From positions 265,824 through 329,823 of the forward strand of contig NZ_JBNFVY010000004.1 of assembly GCF_049943335.1 (NCBI RefSeq): a DNA stretch of 64,000 nucleotides, in the 5' to 3' direction. The translations under genes were made by a program, and so were the position numbers. The first letter of the stretch is position 1; every line of letters begins with the position of its first letter. This document shows positions 1 through 7,615 of this stretch, in pieces. The stretch comes from JBNFVY01 sp049943335. GTDB lineage: Bacteria; Pseudomonadota; Alphaproteobacteria; Rhodobacterales; Rhodobacteraceae. Under the pieces are notes generated by a model. It worked only from the letters and a program-made list of their open reading frames with translations. It searched no databases and was not told the DNA's origin.

Positions 1-111
1 CGCCACGATGCCTGCCGTGCCGTCCCAGTGACCGCGCGCCTTGGCGCCAGCCAGGGTGCGGTCGTGCATCCCGTAAAGGTTCGTGAAGATCCGGTCCTGA
101 TCTTTCAGCAT
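1..111 (-). CDS. nuoF: NADH-quinone oxidoreductase subunit F, N-terminal fragment
   Basis: Only the first 37 codons lie in the window; the gene runs off the left edge. The reverse strand opens with ATG and reads MLKDQDRIFTNLYG, followed by a short stretch ending in GHWDGTAGIVA, which matches the start of alphaproteobacterial NuoF/NQO1. This is the 51-kDa NADH- and FMN-binding subunit of complex I that takes electrons from NADH. The NADH, FMN and 4Fe-4S motifs lie beyond the edge. It follows the DUF5337 gene by 11 bp and is the distal gene of the nuo operon seen here. The identity rests on this N-terminus plus its place after nuoE. Confidence 0.9.
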   Translation of the reverse strand, partial: MLKDQDRIFTNLYGMHDRTLAGAKARGHWDGTAGIVA

Positions 112-122
112 GTGCTACGTCC

Positions 123-341
123 TCAACTGTCCTGGCGTGCGCGCCAGATCTGATAGATGTTCACCAACGCCCAGACAAAGGCCGCCAGCGCCGCGAAGTC
201 GAACAGCAGGGCGTAGGATCCATCCAGGCCCATCTGCCGCCCCACGAAATTGACCCCCAGCCAGATGATCATCGTCGCCGCGATGACGATCCCGACCATC
301 CGGGCCTTGCGGGCGAGACGATGTTCTTCGTCTGGGGTCAC
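123..341 (-). CDS. DUF5337-type small membrane protein of the nuo operon
   Basis: A 72-residue protein with a charged N-terminus (about residues 1-14) and two hydrophobic helices (about 15-33 and 44-63), ending in a basic tail RARQDS. It looks like the DUF5337 family, small two-helix inner-membrane proteins found inside nuo operons of Rhodobacterales; that link is from memory of the family. It lies 10 bp after the membrane/HhH gene and 11 bp before nuoF, so it is transcribed with them. Its function is unknown. A role in assembly of complex I is only an inference from position. It corresponds to one of the extra ORFs known in Rhodobacter nuo operons. Confidence 0.75.
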   Translation of the reverse strand: MTPDEEHRLARKARMVGIVIAATMIIWLGVNFVGRQMGLDGSYALLFDFAALAAFVWALVNIYQIWRARQDS

Positions 342-351
342 GAGTCAGTCC

Positions 352-1248
352 TCAATACACGCCGCCTTTAGTGACGCGTTTCGAAAATTCCGTCTGCCCG
401 CCCTTGGCCAGAATCTTGGCTTGCTGAACCCAGCCGTCCCGAGTCGGGCGCCCCTTGTTCACGCCGGTCAGGGCATTGTCCACCCATTCGACTTCCTTCT
501 TGCGCCAGCTGGCGATCTGATCGAAGTGGAAAATGCCCATTTCATGAAGGACGCTTTCCAATTTCGGGCCAATGCCCTTGATCTGTTTCAGATCGTCGGG
601 CCCGCCAGCGCGTGCCTTTTCCAGCAGTTCGGGCTTGCCGTCCTTGGCTACGGGTTTGCGCGCAGGTTTCTCGGCGGCCGGTTTTTTGGCAGCGGGCTTT
701 TTAGCAGGTTTGCTGGCATCTTGAGTCTCGGGCTTGCTGAGCTCTTTCGCGGTTTCGGCCAAAGCCATGGTCGACGACACGCCTGCAGCTTTCGCGGGGG
801 GCTCGTATTTCCACTCGCCCTTGCGTTCCGACAACTCGGTCTGGCCGGCCAATTCTTTGGACGGCTTGATTTCAGCCCTCGGGGCCGGTGGGGCCGCTGG
901 GGGGGGCATCGCCGCCGCCGCTTTCACGCGCGCGTCATCTGATGACGGTGTGCTATCTTGGGCGGGCGGGGCTTGGGCGGGCGCGGTGGGCTGAGTTGCC
1001 ACCGGATCAGGGTTTGTCGACGTGGGCGCGGGCGCCATTGGCACAGCATCGACGCTATCGCCCGACGGGTACCAGCCGATCCAAAGCAGGATAGCCACCA
1101 GGATCGTCACCAGCGCCCCAAGCAACAACGCGCCAACCGCGGTATATTCGGCCATGAACAACAGCAGCAAAAACGCCACGGCGCCAGCGATGCAGGCCCA
1201 AAGAATGATCTTGGGCCATACGCTGTCGGTGTGATTATCACTCATCAT
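352..1248 (-). CDS. Membrane-anchored helix-hairpin-helix protein of the nuo operon
   Basis: A 298-residue protein in three parts. Two or three transmembrane helices occupy about residues 12-65. A long Ala/Pro/Lys-rich low-complexity linker, with repeated PAKKPAAKKPA-like sequence, covers about 70-215. A compact C-terminal domain (about 217-298) has a helix-hairpin-helix core KGIGPKLESVLHEMG. The C-terminal domain is clearly paralogous to the tail of the neighbouring NuoE. The start is the first of two adjacent ATG codons, with GGGAG four bases upstream. Databases often call such proteins NADH dehydrogenase subunit E or endonuclease III-like by this tail, but no nuclease residues are visible. 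It probably associates with complex I at the membrane; this is inferred from position and the shared domain. Confidence 0.75.
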   Translation of the reverse strand: MMSDNHTDSVWPKIILWACIAGAVAFLLLLFMAEYTAVGALLLGALVTILVAILLWIGWYPSGDSVDAVPMAPAPTSTNPDPVATQPTAPAQAPPAQDSTPSSDDARVKAAAAMPPPAAPPAPRAEIKPSKELAGQTELSERKGEWKYEPPAKAAGVSSTMALAETAKELSKPETQDASKPAKKPAAKKPAAEKPARKPVAKDGKPELLEKARAGGPDDLKQIKGIGPKLESVLHEMGIFHFDQIASWRKKEVEWVDNALTGVNKGRPTRDGWVQQAKILAKGGQTEFSKRVTKGGVY

Positions 1249-1286
1249 TGAACTCCCTGTCCCAGGTTCTTTTTGATTTGTCCTGT

Positions 1287-2450
1287 TCAGTACTTAGCAC
1301 GCTTAGAGAATTCAGTCTCGCCGCCATCGGCAAGGATTTTCGCCTGATCGACCCAATTGTCACGGCTTACGCGGCCCTTGAACCCTTCCAGGTTCTCGTC
1401 CACCCACGCAACTTCTTCCGCGCTCCATTTCGCGATCTGGTCAAAGTGATAGAAACCAAGGGTATGCAGCAGTTGCTCTAGCTTGGGGCCCACGCCTTTG
1501 ATCATTTTAAGATCGTCCGCACCCGACTTGCGCGGCGCTTTCATGGTGCGTGGCTTTTTCTGCTGGCCCGCAGCGGGCGTTTCGACCGCCCCGCCCGTTG
1601 ACCCTTTCGGCTCGGTCTTTGAGCGCGGCTTGGCCTTGGACCCGCTTTTCGCCTGTTGCTCGGTCACGCCGGTTGCATCGGCCGGCGCACCTTTCGCCGG
1701 GCGCGGCTCCGAGGCGGGCTTGGACGTGGCTTTTCCCTTTGGTTTTCCCTGCCAAGGGGTCAGCAAAGGCACCTCGGTGCCGTCAATCCGCTTGATCGTG
1801 TCGCCAATATCCGTCGCACGTTGCGCGCTGGCATTGTACTGGGTCTTGCCGCTGTCAAATTCGGTCAGCGACGTCAGGCCCGACAGCGGCTCGGACGCAT
1901 AGCGCCCGTTCTGCGGACCTGGCGTGGGCACCTTGCCTGCCGCCAATTCATCCAGCATCTCGGCCAGGCGTTCGGCGGTCAGATCTTCGTAATAATCCTT
2001 GCCGATTTGGGCCATTGGCGCATTGGCGCAGGCCCCCAGACATTCGACCTCTTCCCAACTGAACTTGCCGTCGGGGGACAGATCATGCGGGTTGGCGGCG
2101 ATCTTGTCCTTGCACACGGCGATCAGATCTTCGGCGCCGCAAATCATGCAGGACGTGGTGCCGCAAATCTGGATATGCGCAATGCTTCCAACCGGTTGCA
2201 GTTGGAACATAAAGTAGAATGTCGCCACCTCAAGCGCACGAATATAGGGCATGCCCAGCAGATCGGCGATGCTTTCGATGGCCGGGCGGGTCAGCCAACC
2301 CTCTTGCTCTTGCGCGCGCCACAACAGCGGGATGATCGCGGATTGTTGGCGGCCTTCGGGGTATTTCGTAATCTGCGCCTCGGCCCATTCCTGGTTGGCG
2401 GGTGTAAACGCGAAACGGGCGGGCTGATCGTGATACAGACGGCGGAGCAT
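1287..2450 (-). CDS. nuoE: NADH-quinone oxidoreductase subunit E with C-terminal extension
   Basis: The first ~175 residues are a canonical 24-kDa NuoE/NQO2 thioredoxin-like domain. The four 2Fe-2S cysteines are present as C96-x4-C101 (CGTTSC) and C137-x3-C141 (CLGAC), forming the N1a-type cluster of the NADH module. The protein is 387 residues against about 165-240 in most bacteria. The extra part is a Lys/Ala/Pro/Gly-rich linker followed by a helix-hairpin-helix domain (311-387, KGVGPKLEQLLHTLG). That domain is almost duplicated in the next gene of the operon. Extended NuoE proteins are known in Rhodobacter-type complex I. The ATG overlaps the stop of the upstream small gene (TAATG), implying translational coupling. 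Confidence 0.95.
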   Translation of the reverse strand: MLRRLYHDQPARFAFTPANQEWAEAQITKYPEGRQQSAIIPLLWRAQEQEGWLTRPAIESIADLLGMPYIRALEVATFYFMFQLQPVGSIAHIQICGTTSCMICGAEDLIAVCKDKIAANPHDLSPDGKFSWEEVECLGACANAPMAQIGKDYYEDLTAERLAEMLDELAAGKVPTPGPQNGRYASEPLSGLTSLTEFDSGKTQYNASAQRATDIGDTIKRIDGTEVPLLTPWQGKPKGKATSKPASEPRPAKGAPADATGVTEQQAKSGSKAKPRSKTEPKGSTGGAVETPAAGQQKKPRTMKAPRKSGADDLKMIKGVGPKLEQLLHTLGFYHFDQIAKWSAEEVAWVDENLEGFKGRVSRDNWVDQAKILADGGETEFSKRAKY

Positions 2451-2737
2451 TATCTACACTTCCCCACGCCCGAAAGCGTGTAATTGTCGTTGGTCGTCGG
2501 GCGAAGCCACCCTTCGTCGGTCCAGATTTGCAAGATTTCCTGCGCGCCGGGCAGCGTTGCGCCCTGCGACATCAGTTCGAAAAATACCGCCCCCTCGCTC
2601 GCGCGGCAGTCGTTGCGCTCAAGAAAGCGGACCATTTTATCCTCAAGCGAGCCGGCCTGCACCGTCGGTGCGTAGCTGGCGGCTTGCGCCGGAATTGCCA
2701 GGGCCAAGCTCATGCAAATTGCTCCTGCCAAACGCAT
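2450..2737 (-). CDS. Small exported protein between nuoD and nuoE
   Basis: A 95-residue protein. It begins MRLAGAICMSLALAIPAQA, a good Sec signal peptide with a probable cleavage after AQA. The mature part is about 75 residues, with two cysteines (in RNDCRASEG and near the C-terminal GKCR) that could form a disulfide. This start was chosen because it is 4 bp after the nuoD stop and gives the signal peptide; an upstream in-frame ATG lies deep inside nuoD and gives a non-protein-like N-terminus. The stop overlaps the nuoE ATG by one base. No family is recognised with certainty. Position and coupling say it is made with complex I; a periplasmic role is inferred. Confidence 0.7.
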   Translation of the reverse strand: MRLAGAICMSLALAIPAQAASYAPTVQAGSLEDKMVRFLERNDCRASEGAVFFELMSQGATLPGAQEILQIWTDEGWLRPTTNDNYTLSGVGKCR

Positions 2738-2741
2738 CGGA

Positions 2742-3956
2742 TCACCGGTCGACCTCCCCGAACACGATGTCCATCGTGCCGATGATCGCGGCAACGTCAG
2801 CCAATTGGTGGCCACCAGCCACGTAGTCCATTGCCTGCAGATGCGGGTAGCCCGGTGCACGCAGCTTGGCGCGGTAGGGTTTGTTGGTGCCGTCAGCCAC
2901 AAGATACACGCCGAATTCGCCTTTGGGCGCTTCGACGGCGGCATAAACCTCGCCCTCGGGAACGTGGAACCCTTCGGTGTAAAGCTTGAAATGATGGATC
3001 AGCGCTTCCATCGATGTCTTCATTTCGCTGCGCTTGGGGGGCGTGACCTTGCCGCGGGCCAGAATGTCGCCCTGCCCTTCGGGCGCGCGCAACTTTTCGA
3101 TGGCCTGAAGGATGATCTTGGTCGATTCGCGCATTTCGGCCATGCGGCACAAATAGCGGTCATAACAGTCGCCGTTCTTGCCAATCGCGATCTGGAAATC
3201 GAATTCATCGTAGCATTCATAGGGCTGGGCCCGGCGCAAGTCCCAGGCCAAGCCAGAGCCGCGCACCATCACGCCCGAAAACGCCCAATTCTGGATATCT
3301 TCTTCCGAGACCACGCCAATATCCACGTTCCGCTGCTTGAAGATGCGGTTTTCCGTCAGCAGCGTGTCCAGATCGTCGAGCTTTTCAGGGAATTCATGTG
3401 CCCATTGTTCAATGTCATCCAGCAGCGCTGGCGGCAGGTCCTGATGCACACCGCCAGGGCGGAAATAGGCCGCGTGCAGGCGTGCACCGCAGGCCCGTTC
3501 GTAAAAGATCATCAGCTTTTCACGCTCTTCAAAGCCCCAGACCGGCGGCGTCAGGGCGCCGACGTCCATTGCCTGCGTCGTGACGTTCAGCAGGTGGTTC
3601 AAAACCCGCCCGATTTCCGAATAGAGCACGCGGATCAGGCTGGCGCGGCGCGGCACCTCGATTCCGCAGAGCTTTTCGATGGCCATGCACCACGCATGCT
3701 CCTGGTTCATCGGCGCGACGTAGTCCAGCCGGTCCAGATAGGGCAGGTTCTGCAGGTACGTCCGGCTTTCCATCAGCTTTTCGGTGCCCCGGTGCAGCAG
3801 CCCGATATGCGGATCGCACCGGGTGACGATTTCGCCATCCAGTTCAAGCACAAGGCGCAGCACACCGTGCGCCGCCGGGTGTTGAGGCCCGAAGTTGATG
3901 TTGAAATTGCGGATCTTCTGTTCGCCCGTCTGGGCATCGTTGAAGTTGCCGTCCAT
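2742..3956 (-). CDS. nuoD: NADH-quinone oxidoreductase subunit D
   Basis: A 404-residue NuoD/NQO4 (49-kDa) protein, the subunit that with NuoB builds the quinone-reduction site in the peripheral arm of complex I. The N-terminal NFGPQHPAAHGVLR signature contains the conserved quinone-site histidine, and HIGLLHRGTEKL and the C-terminal ATIGTMDIVFGEVDR-type ending (here AAIIGTMDIVFGEVDR) are typical. The family relates to NiFe-hydrogenase large subunits, but the metal-binding cysteines are absent, as expected. Length is normal. In most nuo operons it directly follows nuoC; here a sulfotransferase gene sits between, with 3 bp separating that stop from this ATG. Confidence 0.98.
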   Translation of the reverse strand: MDGNFNDAQTGEQKIRNFNINFGPQHPAAHGVLRLVLELDGEIVTRCDPHIGLLHRGTEKLMESRTYLQNLPYLDRLDYVAPMNQEHAWCMAIEKLCGIEVPRRASLIRVLYSEIGRVLNHLLNVTTQAMDVGALTPPVWGFEEREKLMIFYERACGARLHAAYFRPGGVHQDLPPALLDDIEQWAHEFPEKLDDLDTLLTENRIFKQRNVDIGVVSEEDIQNWAFSGVMVRGSGLAWDLRRAQPYECYDEFDFQIAIGKNGDCYDRYLCRMAEMRESTKIILQAIEKLRAPEGQGDILARGKVTPPKRSEMKTSMEALIHHFKLYTEGFHVPEGEVYAAVEAPKGEFGVYLVADGTNKPYRAKLRAPGYPHLQAMDYVAGGHQLADVAAIIGTMDIVFGEVDR

Positions 3957-3959
3957 CGC

Positions 3960-4856
3960 TCAGATCCTCGCCAGATTGGCCTGCCACGCATCTGGCAGTG
4001 GGCCATAATGCTGTTCGGCATAGGCGTATTGCGGGGCCAGAAATTCTGCCGCATCGCGCCGCTGCCGATCATTCAGTTTTAACGGTTCGCCCTTGTGAAC
4101 ATGGGGCATGAGTTCGACCGGGACATAGCCGATCGCAAGAAAATCGCACAGGCGCTTCAGCCCGTCGCCCTGCAGCACCTCTTCGGAAAACCCGACGAAC
4201 AGGCGGTCGCTGGGGACTGCCTGGCGCAGCTTGTCCAGGATCGCGGCGTAATCGCCGCGCTTGGCGATATGGCGTTCCATGTCCTTTTTCACGGTTCGGT
4301 TCAAGATGCGCTTGGCCTTCAGCGGCACTTCTTCACCCGGCTGACAGTTGCGCACAGCCTGCATACGCACGTGGCTCCAAAGCCGCTCGATCGGGTCGCG
4401 CATCAGGAACACGAAACGCACATGAGGCGACAAGGCAGCAATCCGCGCCATGCGCGCTTGCGACAACAGCGCATAGCCAGGCGTAATATCGCCCACCAGC
4501 TTTGCGTCCCCCGCCCCGTCCATCAGGTAGTCCAGATAGGCCGCATCGCCGTCGTCACCCAGTTGCAGCAATGTAACCAGATCGTCCACGTCCTTGATCT
4601 GCCGGTCCAGGTTTCTGACCCGCCAATCCTCGCCCGCGTCGCGGCAGCGATCCTGTTTGGCAACGCGATCCTGGCGCAGCCGCCCCAGCGTGCCCAACTG
4701 ATGGTCGTAATCGTCGAATTCGACCGTGTCGAAGTAGTGAATTTCCTTGACCGAGCGCAGATGACAATCGGCGTGATCGTGCAAATAGCGATAAAGCGAG
4801 GTGGTCCCCGCTTTGGTCGCGCCTGCGCAGATCATGATTGTCGGCTCGGTTGCCAC
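3960..4856 (-). CDS. Sulfotransferase-family protein inserted in the nuo operon
   Basis: A 298-residue PAPS-dependent-type sulfotransferase. The N-terminal GATKAGTTSLYRYL (about residues 12-25) is the 5'-phosphosulfate-binding loop, with Lys15 as the key residue. The 3'-phosphate motif appears as FLMRDPIERLWSHV in the middle of the protein. The start is GTG, directly abutting the nuoC stop with no gap, and a GAGG sequence lies just upstream. The stop is 3 bp before nuoD. It therefore sits between two core complex I genes in the same transcript. The substrate cannot be read from sequence; family members sulfate carbohydrates, lipids or exported small molecules. No signal peptide or membrane helix is seen, so it is cytoplasmic. 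Confidence 0.88.
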   Translation of the reverse strand: MATEPTIMICAGATKAGTTSLYRYLHDHADCHLRSVKEIHYFDTVEFDDYDHQLGTLGRLRQDRVAKQDRCRDAGEDWRVRNLDRQIKDVDDLVTLLQLGDDGDAAYLDYLMDGAGDAKLVGDITPGYALLSQARMARIAALSPHVRFVFLMRDPIERLWSHVRMQAVRNCQPGEEVPLKAKRILNRTVKKDMERHIAKRGDYAAILDKLRQAVPSDRLFVGFSEEVLQGDGLKRLCDFLAIGYVPVELMPHVHKGEPLKLNDRQRRDAAEFLAPQYAYAEQHYGPLPDAWQANLARI

Positions 4857-5459
4857 TTAGACCTCTTTCTTCTCGTCGCCGGGCAGGATGTATTCCGCGC
4901 CTTCCCACGGGCTCATGAAATCGAACTGGCGGTATTCCTGAACCAGCTTGACCGGTTCGTAAACGACGCGCTTTTGCACTTCGTCGTAGCGCACTTCGAC
5001 ATATCCCGTGGTCGGAAAATCCTTGCGCAGAGGATGGCCGCGAAACCCATAGTCGGTCAGGATGCGGCGCAGATCCGGGTGGCCGGAAAAGAGAATGCCG
5101 AACATGTCGAACACTTCGCGTTCGAACCAGTTGGCAGACGGATGGATCGAAGTGATCGAGGGCACCATATCGTCTTCGCGCACCGGCAACTTCAGGCGGA
5201 TGCGCTGGTTCTGGTACATCGACAGGAAATGGTAAACCACGTCGAACCGCGCGGCCCGTGCCGGATGGTCCACTGCAGTAATGTCGATCAGGGTCGAAAA
5301 TTTGCAGGTCGGATCGGTGCGCAGGAAATCAACGAACCCCTCTATCTGGCCCGGGGCCACGTTGACCGTCAATTCGCCGAACGTTACCTCGTAGCTGGCC
5401 ACGCAATCGGGACGCTTGAGCTCAATATGCGCGCCAAGCTGCTCCAGTGCTTCGCTCAT
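4857..5459 (-). CDS. nuoC: NADH-quinone oxidoreductase subunit C
   Basis: A 200-residue NuoC/NQO5 (30-kDa) protein of the peripheral arm of complex I. The family signature is seen around residues 118-145 as NWFEREVFDMFGILFSGHPD, followed by RRILTDYGFRGHPLRKDFP. It is not fused to NuoD, unlike enterobacterial NuoCD. The start MSEALEQLG was chosen because it lies 5 bp after the nuoB stop; the longer in-frame reading overlaps nuoB by 85 bp. The next gene is the sulfotransferase rather than nuoD. Confidence 0.98.
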   Translation of the reverse strand: MSEALEQLGAHIELKRPDCVASYEVTFGELTVNVAPGQIEGFVDFLRTDPTCKFSTLIDITAVDHPARAARFDVVYHFLSMYQNQRIRLKLPVREDDMVPSITSIHPSANWFEREVFDMFGILFSGHPDLRRILTDYGFRGHPLRKDFPTTGYVEVRYDEVQKRVVYEPVKLVQEYRQFDFMSPWEGAEYILPGDEKKEV

Positions 5460-5464
5460 GGGCG

Positions 5465-6004
5465 TTACCTCGCGATGGTGCCGGTACGGCGGATTTTCTT
5501 TTGCAGCTGAAGGATGCCGTAAAGCAGCGCCTCGGCCGTTGGCGGGCATCCGGGCACATAAACATCCACAGGTACGACGCGGTCACAGCCGCGCACCACC
5601 GAATAGCTGTAGTGGTAATAGCCGCCGCCGTTGGCACAGGACCCCATCGAAATCACATAGCGCGGCTCGGGCATCTGGTCGTAGACCTTGCGCAATGCGG
5701 GGGCCATCTTGTTCGTCAGGGTGCCGGCAACGATCATCAGGTCCGACTGGCGCGGGGATGCGCGCGGTGCGGTGCCAAAGCGTTCCAGATCGTAACGCGG
5801 CATGGAAACCTGCATCATTTCCACGGCGCAGCATGCCAACCCGAAGGTCATCCAGTGCAAGCTGCCGGTACGGGCCCAGTTGATAATGTCCTCGGTCGAG
5901 GTCAGCAAAAAGCCCTTGTCCTGCAGTTCCTGGTTCAGAGACTGGGTGGCGACCTCGCGGTCGGCGCCGGCGGTGTTGGCGCCGGTCTGAACGCCCTCGC
6001 TCAT
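5465..6004 (-). CDS. nuoB: NADH-quinone oxidoreductase subunit B
   Basis: A 179-residue NuoB/NQO6 (PSST) protein that carries cluster N2, the last iron-sulfur cluster before quinone. The expected ligands are visible: the tandem Cys pair in FGLACCAVEMM, a Cys in GSCANGGGYY, and the Cys in YVPGCPPTAEALLYG. The start MSEGVQTG overlaps the nuoA stop by one base (TGATG), suggesting translational coupling. An alternative in-frame ATG nine bases upstream (6013) is also possible. The N-terminal ~20 residues are variable in the family and do not help decide. Confidence 0.97.
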   Translation of the reverse strand: MSEGVQTGANTAGADREVATQSLNQELQDKGFLLTSTEDIINWARTGSLHWMTFGLACCAVEMMQVSMPRYDLERFGTAPRASPRQSDLMIVAGTLTNKMAPALRKVYDQMPEPRYVISMGSCANGGGYYHYSYSVVRGCDRVVPVDVYVPGCPPTAEALLYGILQLQKKIRRTGTIAR

Positions 6005-6369
6005 CACTCCCATTCCAGCGCCCCCTTCTTCCATTCATAGGCGAACCCGATGGTCAGCACGCCCAGGAACACCATCATCGACCAGAACCCGACCAGGCCG
6101 ACATCCTTGAAGGCCACGGCCCAAGGGAACAAGAAAGCGATTTCCAGATCGAAGATGATGAACAGGATCGCCACCAGGTAGAACCGGACGTCGAATTTCA
6201 TCCGCGCGTCATCAAATGCGTTGAATCCGCATTCGTAGGCTGACACCTTTTCCGCGTCGGGGTTGCGGACAGCGAGGATCAGTGCAGCAACGATAAATAC
6301 GATACCAAGTGCGGCACCCACACCAAGCAGGACGAGGATTGGGAGATATTCCCGAAGCATTTCTTCCAA
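6004..6369 (-). CDS. nuoA: NADH-quinone oxidoreductase subunit A
   Basis: A 121-residue NuoA/NQO7 membrane protein with three transmembrane helices (about residues 9-32, 64-86 and 92-113). The loop KVSAYECGFNAFDDAR, with the conserved Cys, lies near the quinone channel and undergoes a redox- and turnover-linked change in known complex I. It is the first gene of the nuo operon. The likely start is TTG at 6369 (reading MEEMLREYLP, the usual N-terminus in the group). AAGGAG sits six bases upstream of this TTG; the ATG three codons later is too far from it. Confidence 0.97.
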   Translation of the reverse strand: MEEMLREYLPILVLLGVGAALGIVFIVAALILAVRNPDAEKVSAYECGFNAFDDARMKFDVRFYLVAILFIIFDLEIAFLFPWAVAFKDVGLVGFWSMMVFLGVLTIGFAYEWKKGALEWE

Positions 6370-6375
6370 GGGTGG

Positions 6376-6381
6376 CTCCTT
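6376..6381 (-). promoter_or_regulatory. Ribosome binding site deciding the TTG start of nuoA
   Basis: The reverse strand reads AAGGAG-CCACCC-TTG. The perfect Shine-Dalgarno hexamer is six bases from the TTG, whereas the downstream ATG at 6360 is 15 bases away. This supports a TTG start for the first gene of the complex I operon. Confidence 0.6.
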
Positions 6382-6763
6382 TCACGCGCGCGCGGCGCAT
6401 GTGTGTGGCTCGTTGGCTGGTTTAGCGCCGCTGGTCGAAAGCGTCAACCAACGGGCGTGCCCAAAACCATTTAAGTGTCGGGGCAAAAATTACTTTGTAT
6501 GCAATGGCGTGTCTGAATTGGGTGTACTGGCCAAATATTCACCACAGCGACCTGTTTTTGATCGGCAGACAGGCCGGTGCCGGGCGCGTCAGGCGGGCGC
6601 ATCTGCATCGCCGCCGTGGCCCGTCGCCTGTGCATAAGGAACGATGGGATGGCGTTGGTCTGAAATGGCGCCAGAGCAGCCATCATCCCCCATGACCCAT
6701 GCGCCAGACCGGCCCGCCTGCCCCGCCCCGTGCGGATCGGGGCCAGACGGATCGATTCAAACC
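6382..6763. other. Intergenic region upstream of nuoA (nuo promoter region)
   Basis: About 380 bp without a credible gene, between the end of the HMG-CoA lyase gene and nuoA, both on the minus strand. Short open frames here are Arg/Pro-rich and lack a ribosome site. It must contain the nuo promoter. A more AT-rich patch near 6470-6550 is the best candidate area, but I cannot define -35/-10 boxes with confidence. No clear terminator hairpin for the upstream operon was found. Confidence 0.4.
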
Positions 6764-7615
6764 TCAGGCCTGACTGCGCATGGACTGGGCCATCGCGGCC
6801 GCTTCGGCCAATATGTCGGCATCTAGCCCGGTGTCGTAGCCCAGTTCGCTGAGCCGCGCGTGCACCGCTTCGGTGGCCACGTTACCGGCAGCCCCCGGCG
6901 CATAGGGGCAACCGCCCAAACCGCCTACGGCCGCATCGAACACACGAAGGCCCTTTTCCAAAGACGCTTCGATATTGTCCAACGCGCGCCCGGCGGTATC
7001 GTGGTAATGGCCGGCCAGATCCTCGGCCGGGACGGCATCAAGCACCGCATCGAGCATCGCGGCCGTGCTATCTGGCGTGGCCTGGCCAATCGTTTCGCCC
7101 AGCGAAATCTCGTAGCAGCCCATGCCGTAGAGCAAGGCGGCAACCTCGGCCACCTTTTCCGGCGGGGTCGGCCCATCGAAAGGGCAATCGGTAACGCAGG
7201 AAATATAACCGCGCACCCGGATGTTTGCGGCGTTTGCCTGATCCATCACGGGGCGGAAGCGGTCCAGGCTTTCAGCGATGGTGCAATTGATGTTCGCCTT
7301 GGAAAATCCTTCCGAGGCAGACGCGAAAATCGCGATCTCGTCCGCGCCGGCATCCACTGCCCGCTCGAACCCGGTGGTGTTCGGGGTCAGCGCCGCATAG
7401 CTGACCCCCTGTGCACGCTTGATGCCCTGCAGAACGTCGCCGCTATCGGCCATCTGCGGCACCCACTTGGGGCTGACGAAACTGGCCACCTCGATTCGTC
7501 GGAAACCAGCACGCGACAGGCAATCGACCAACGCGATCTTGGCCTGCGTAGGGATGCGCGCTTTTTCATTCTGCAGCCCGTCGCGCGGGCCGACTTCAAA
7601 AATTTCAACGTTCAT
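6764..7615 (-). CDS. mvaB: Hydroxymethylglutaryl-CoA lyase
   Basis: A 283-residue TIM-barrel lyase of the HMGL-like family (also called LiuE). It cleaves 3-hydroxy-3-methylglutaryl-CoA to acetoacetate and acetyl-CoA, the last step of leucine degradation. The N-terminus EVGPRDGLQNE holds the metal/catalytic Arg-Asp pair. HYHDTAGRAL contributes metal-ligand histidines, and GLGGCPYAPGAAGNVATE carries the catalytic Cys loop. It is the last gene of the leucine operon, overlapping the GST gene by 4 bp (ATGA). Confidence 0.96.
   Translation of the reverse strand: MNVEIFEVGPRDGLQNEKARIPTQAKIALVDCLSRAGFRRIEVASFVSPKWVPQMADSGDVLQGIKRAQGVSYAALTPNTTGFERAVDAGADEIAIFASASEGFSKANINCTIAESLDRFRPVMDQANAANIRVRGYISCVTDCPFDGPTPPEKVAEVAALLYGMGCYEISLGETIGQATPDSTAAMLDAVLDAVPAEDLAGHYHDTAGRALDNIEASLEKGLRVFDAAVGGLGGCPYAPGAAGNVATEAVHARLSELGYDTGLDADILAEAAAMAQSMRSQA

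Noticed and set aside
2712..4082. A 456-codon open frame on the plus strand over nuoD
   Set aside because: It is antisense to nuoD, whose motifs are unmistakable, and its translation has low-complexity shadow composition with no family match.
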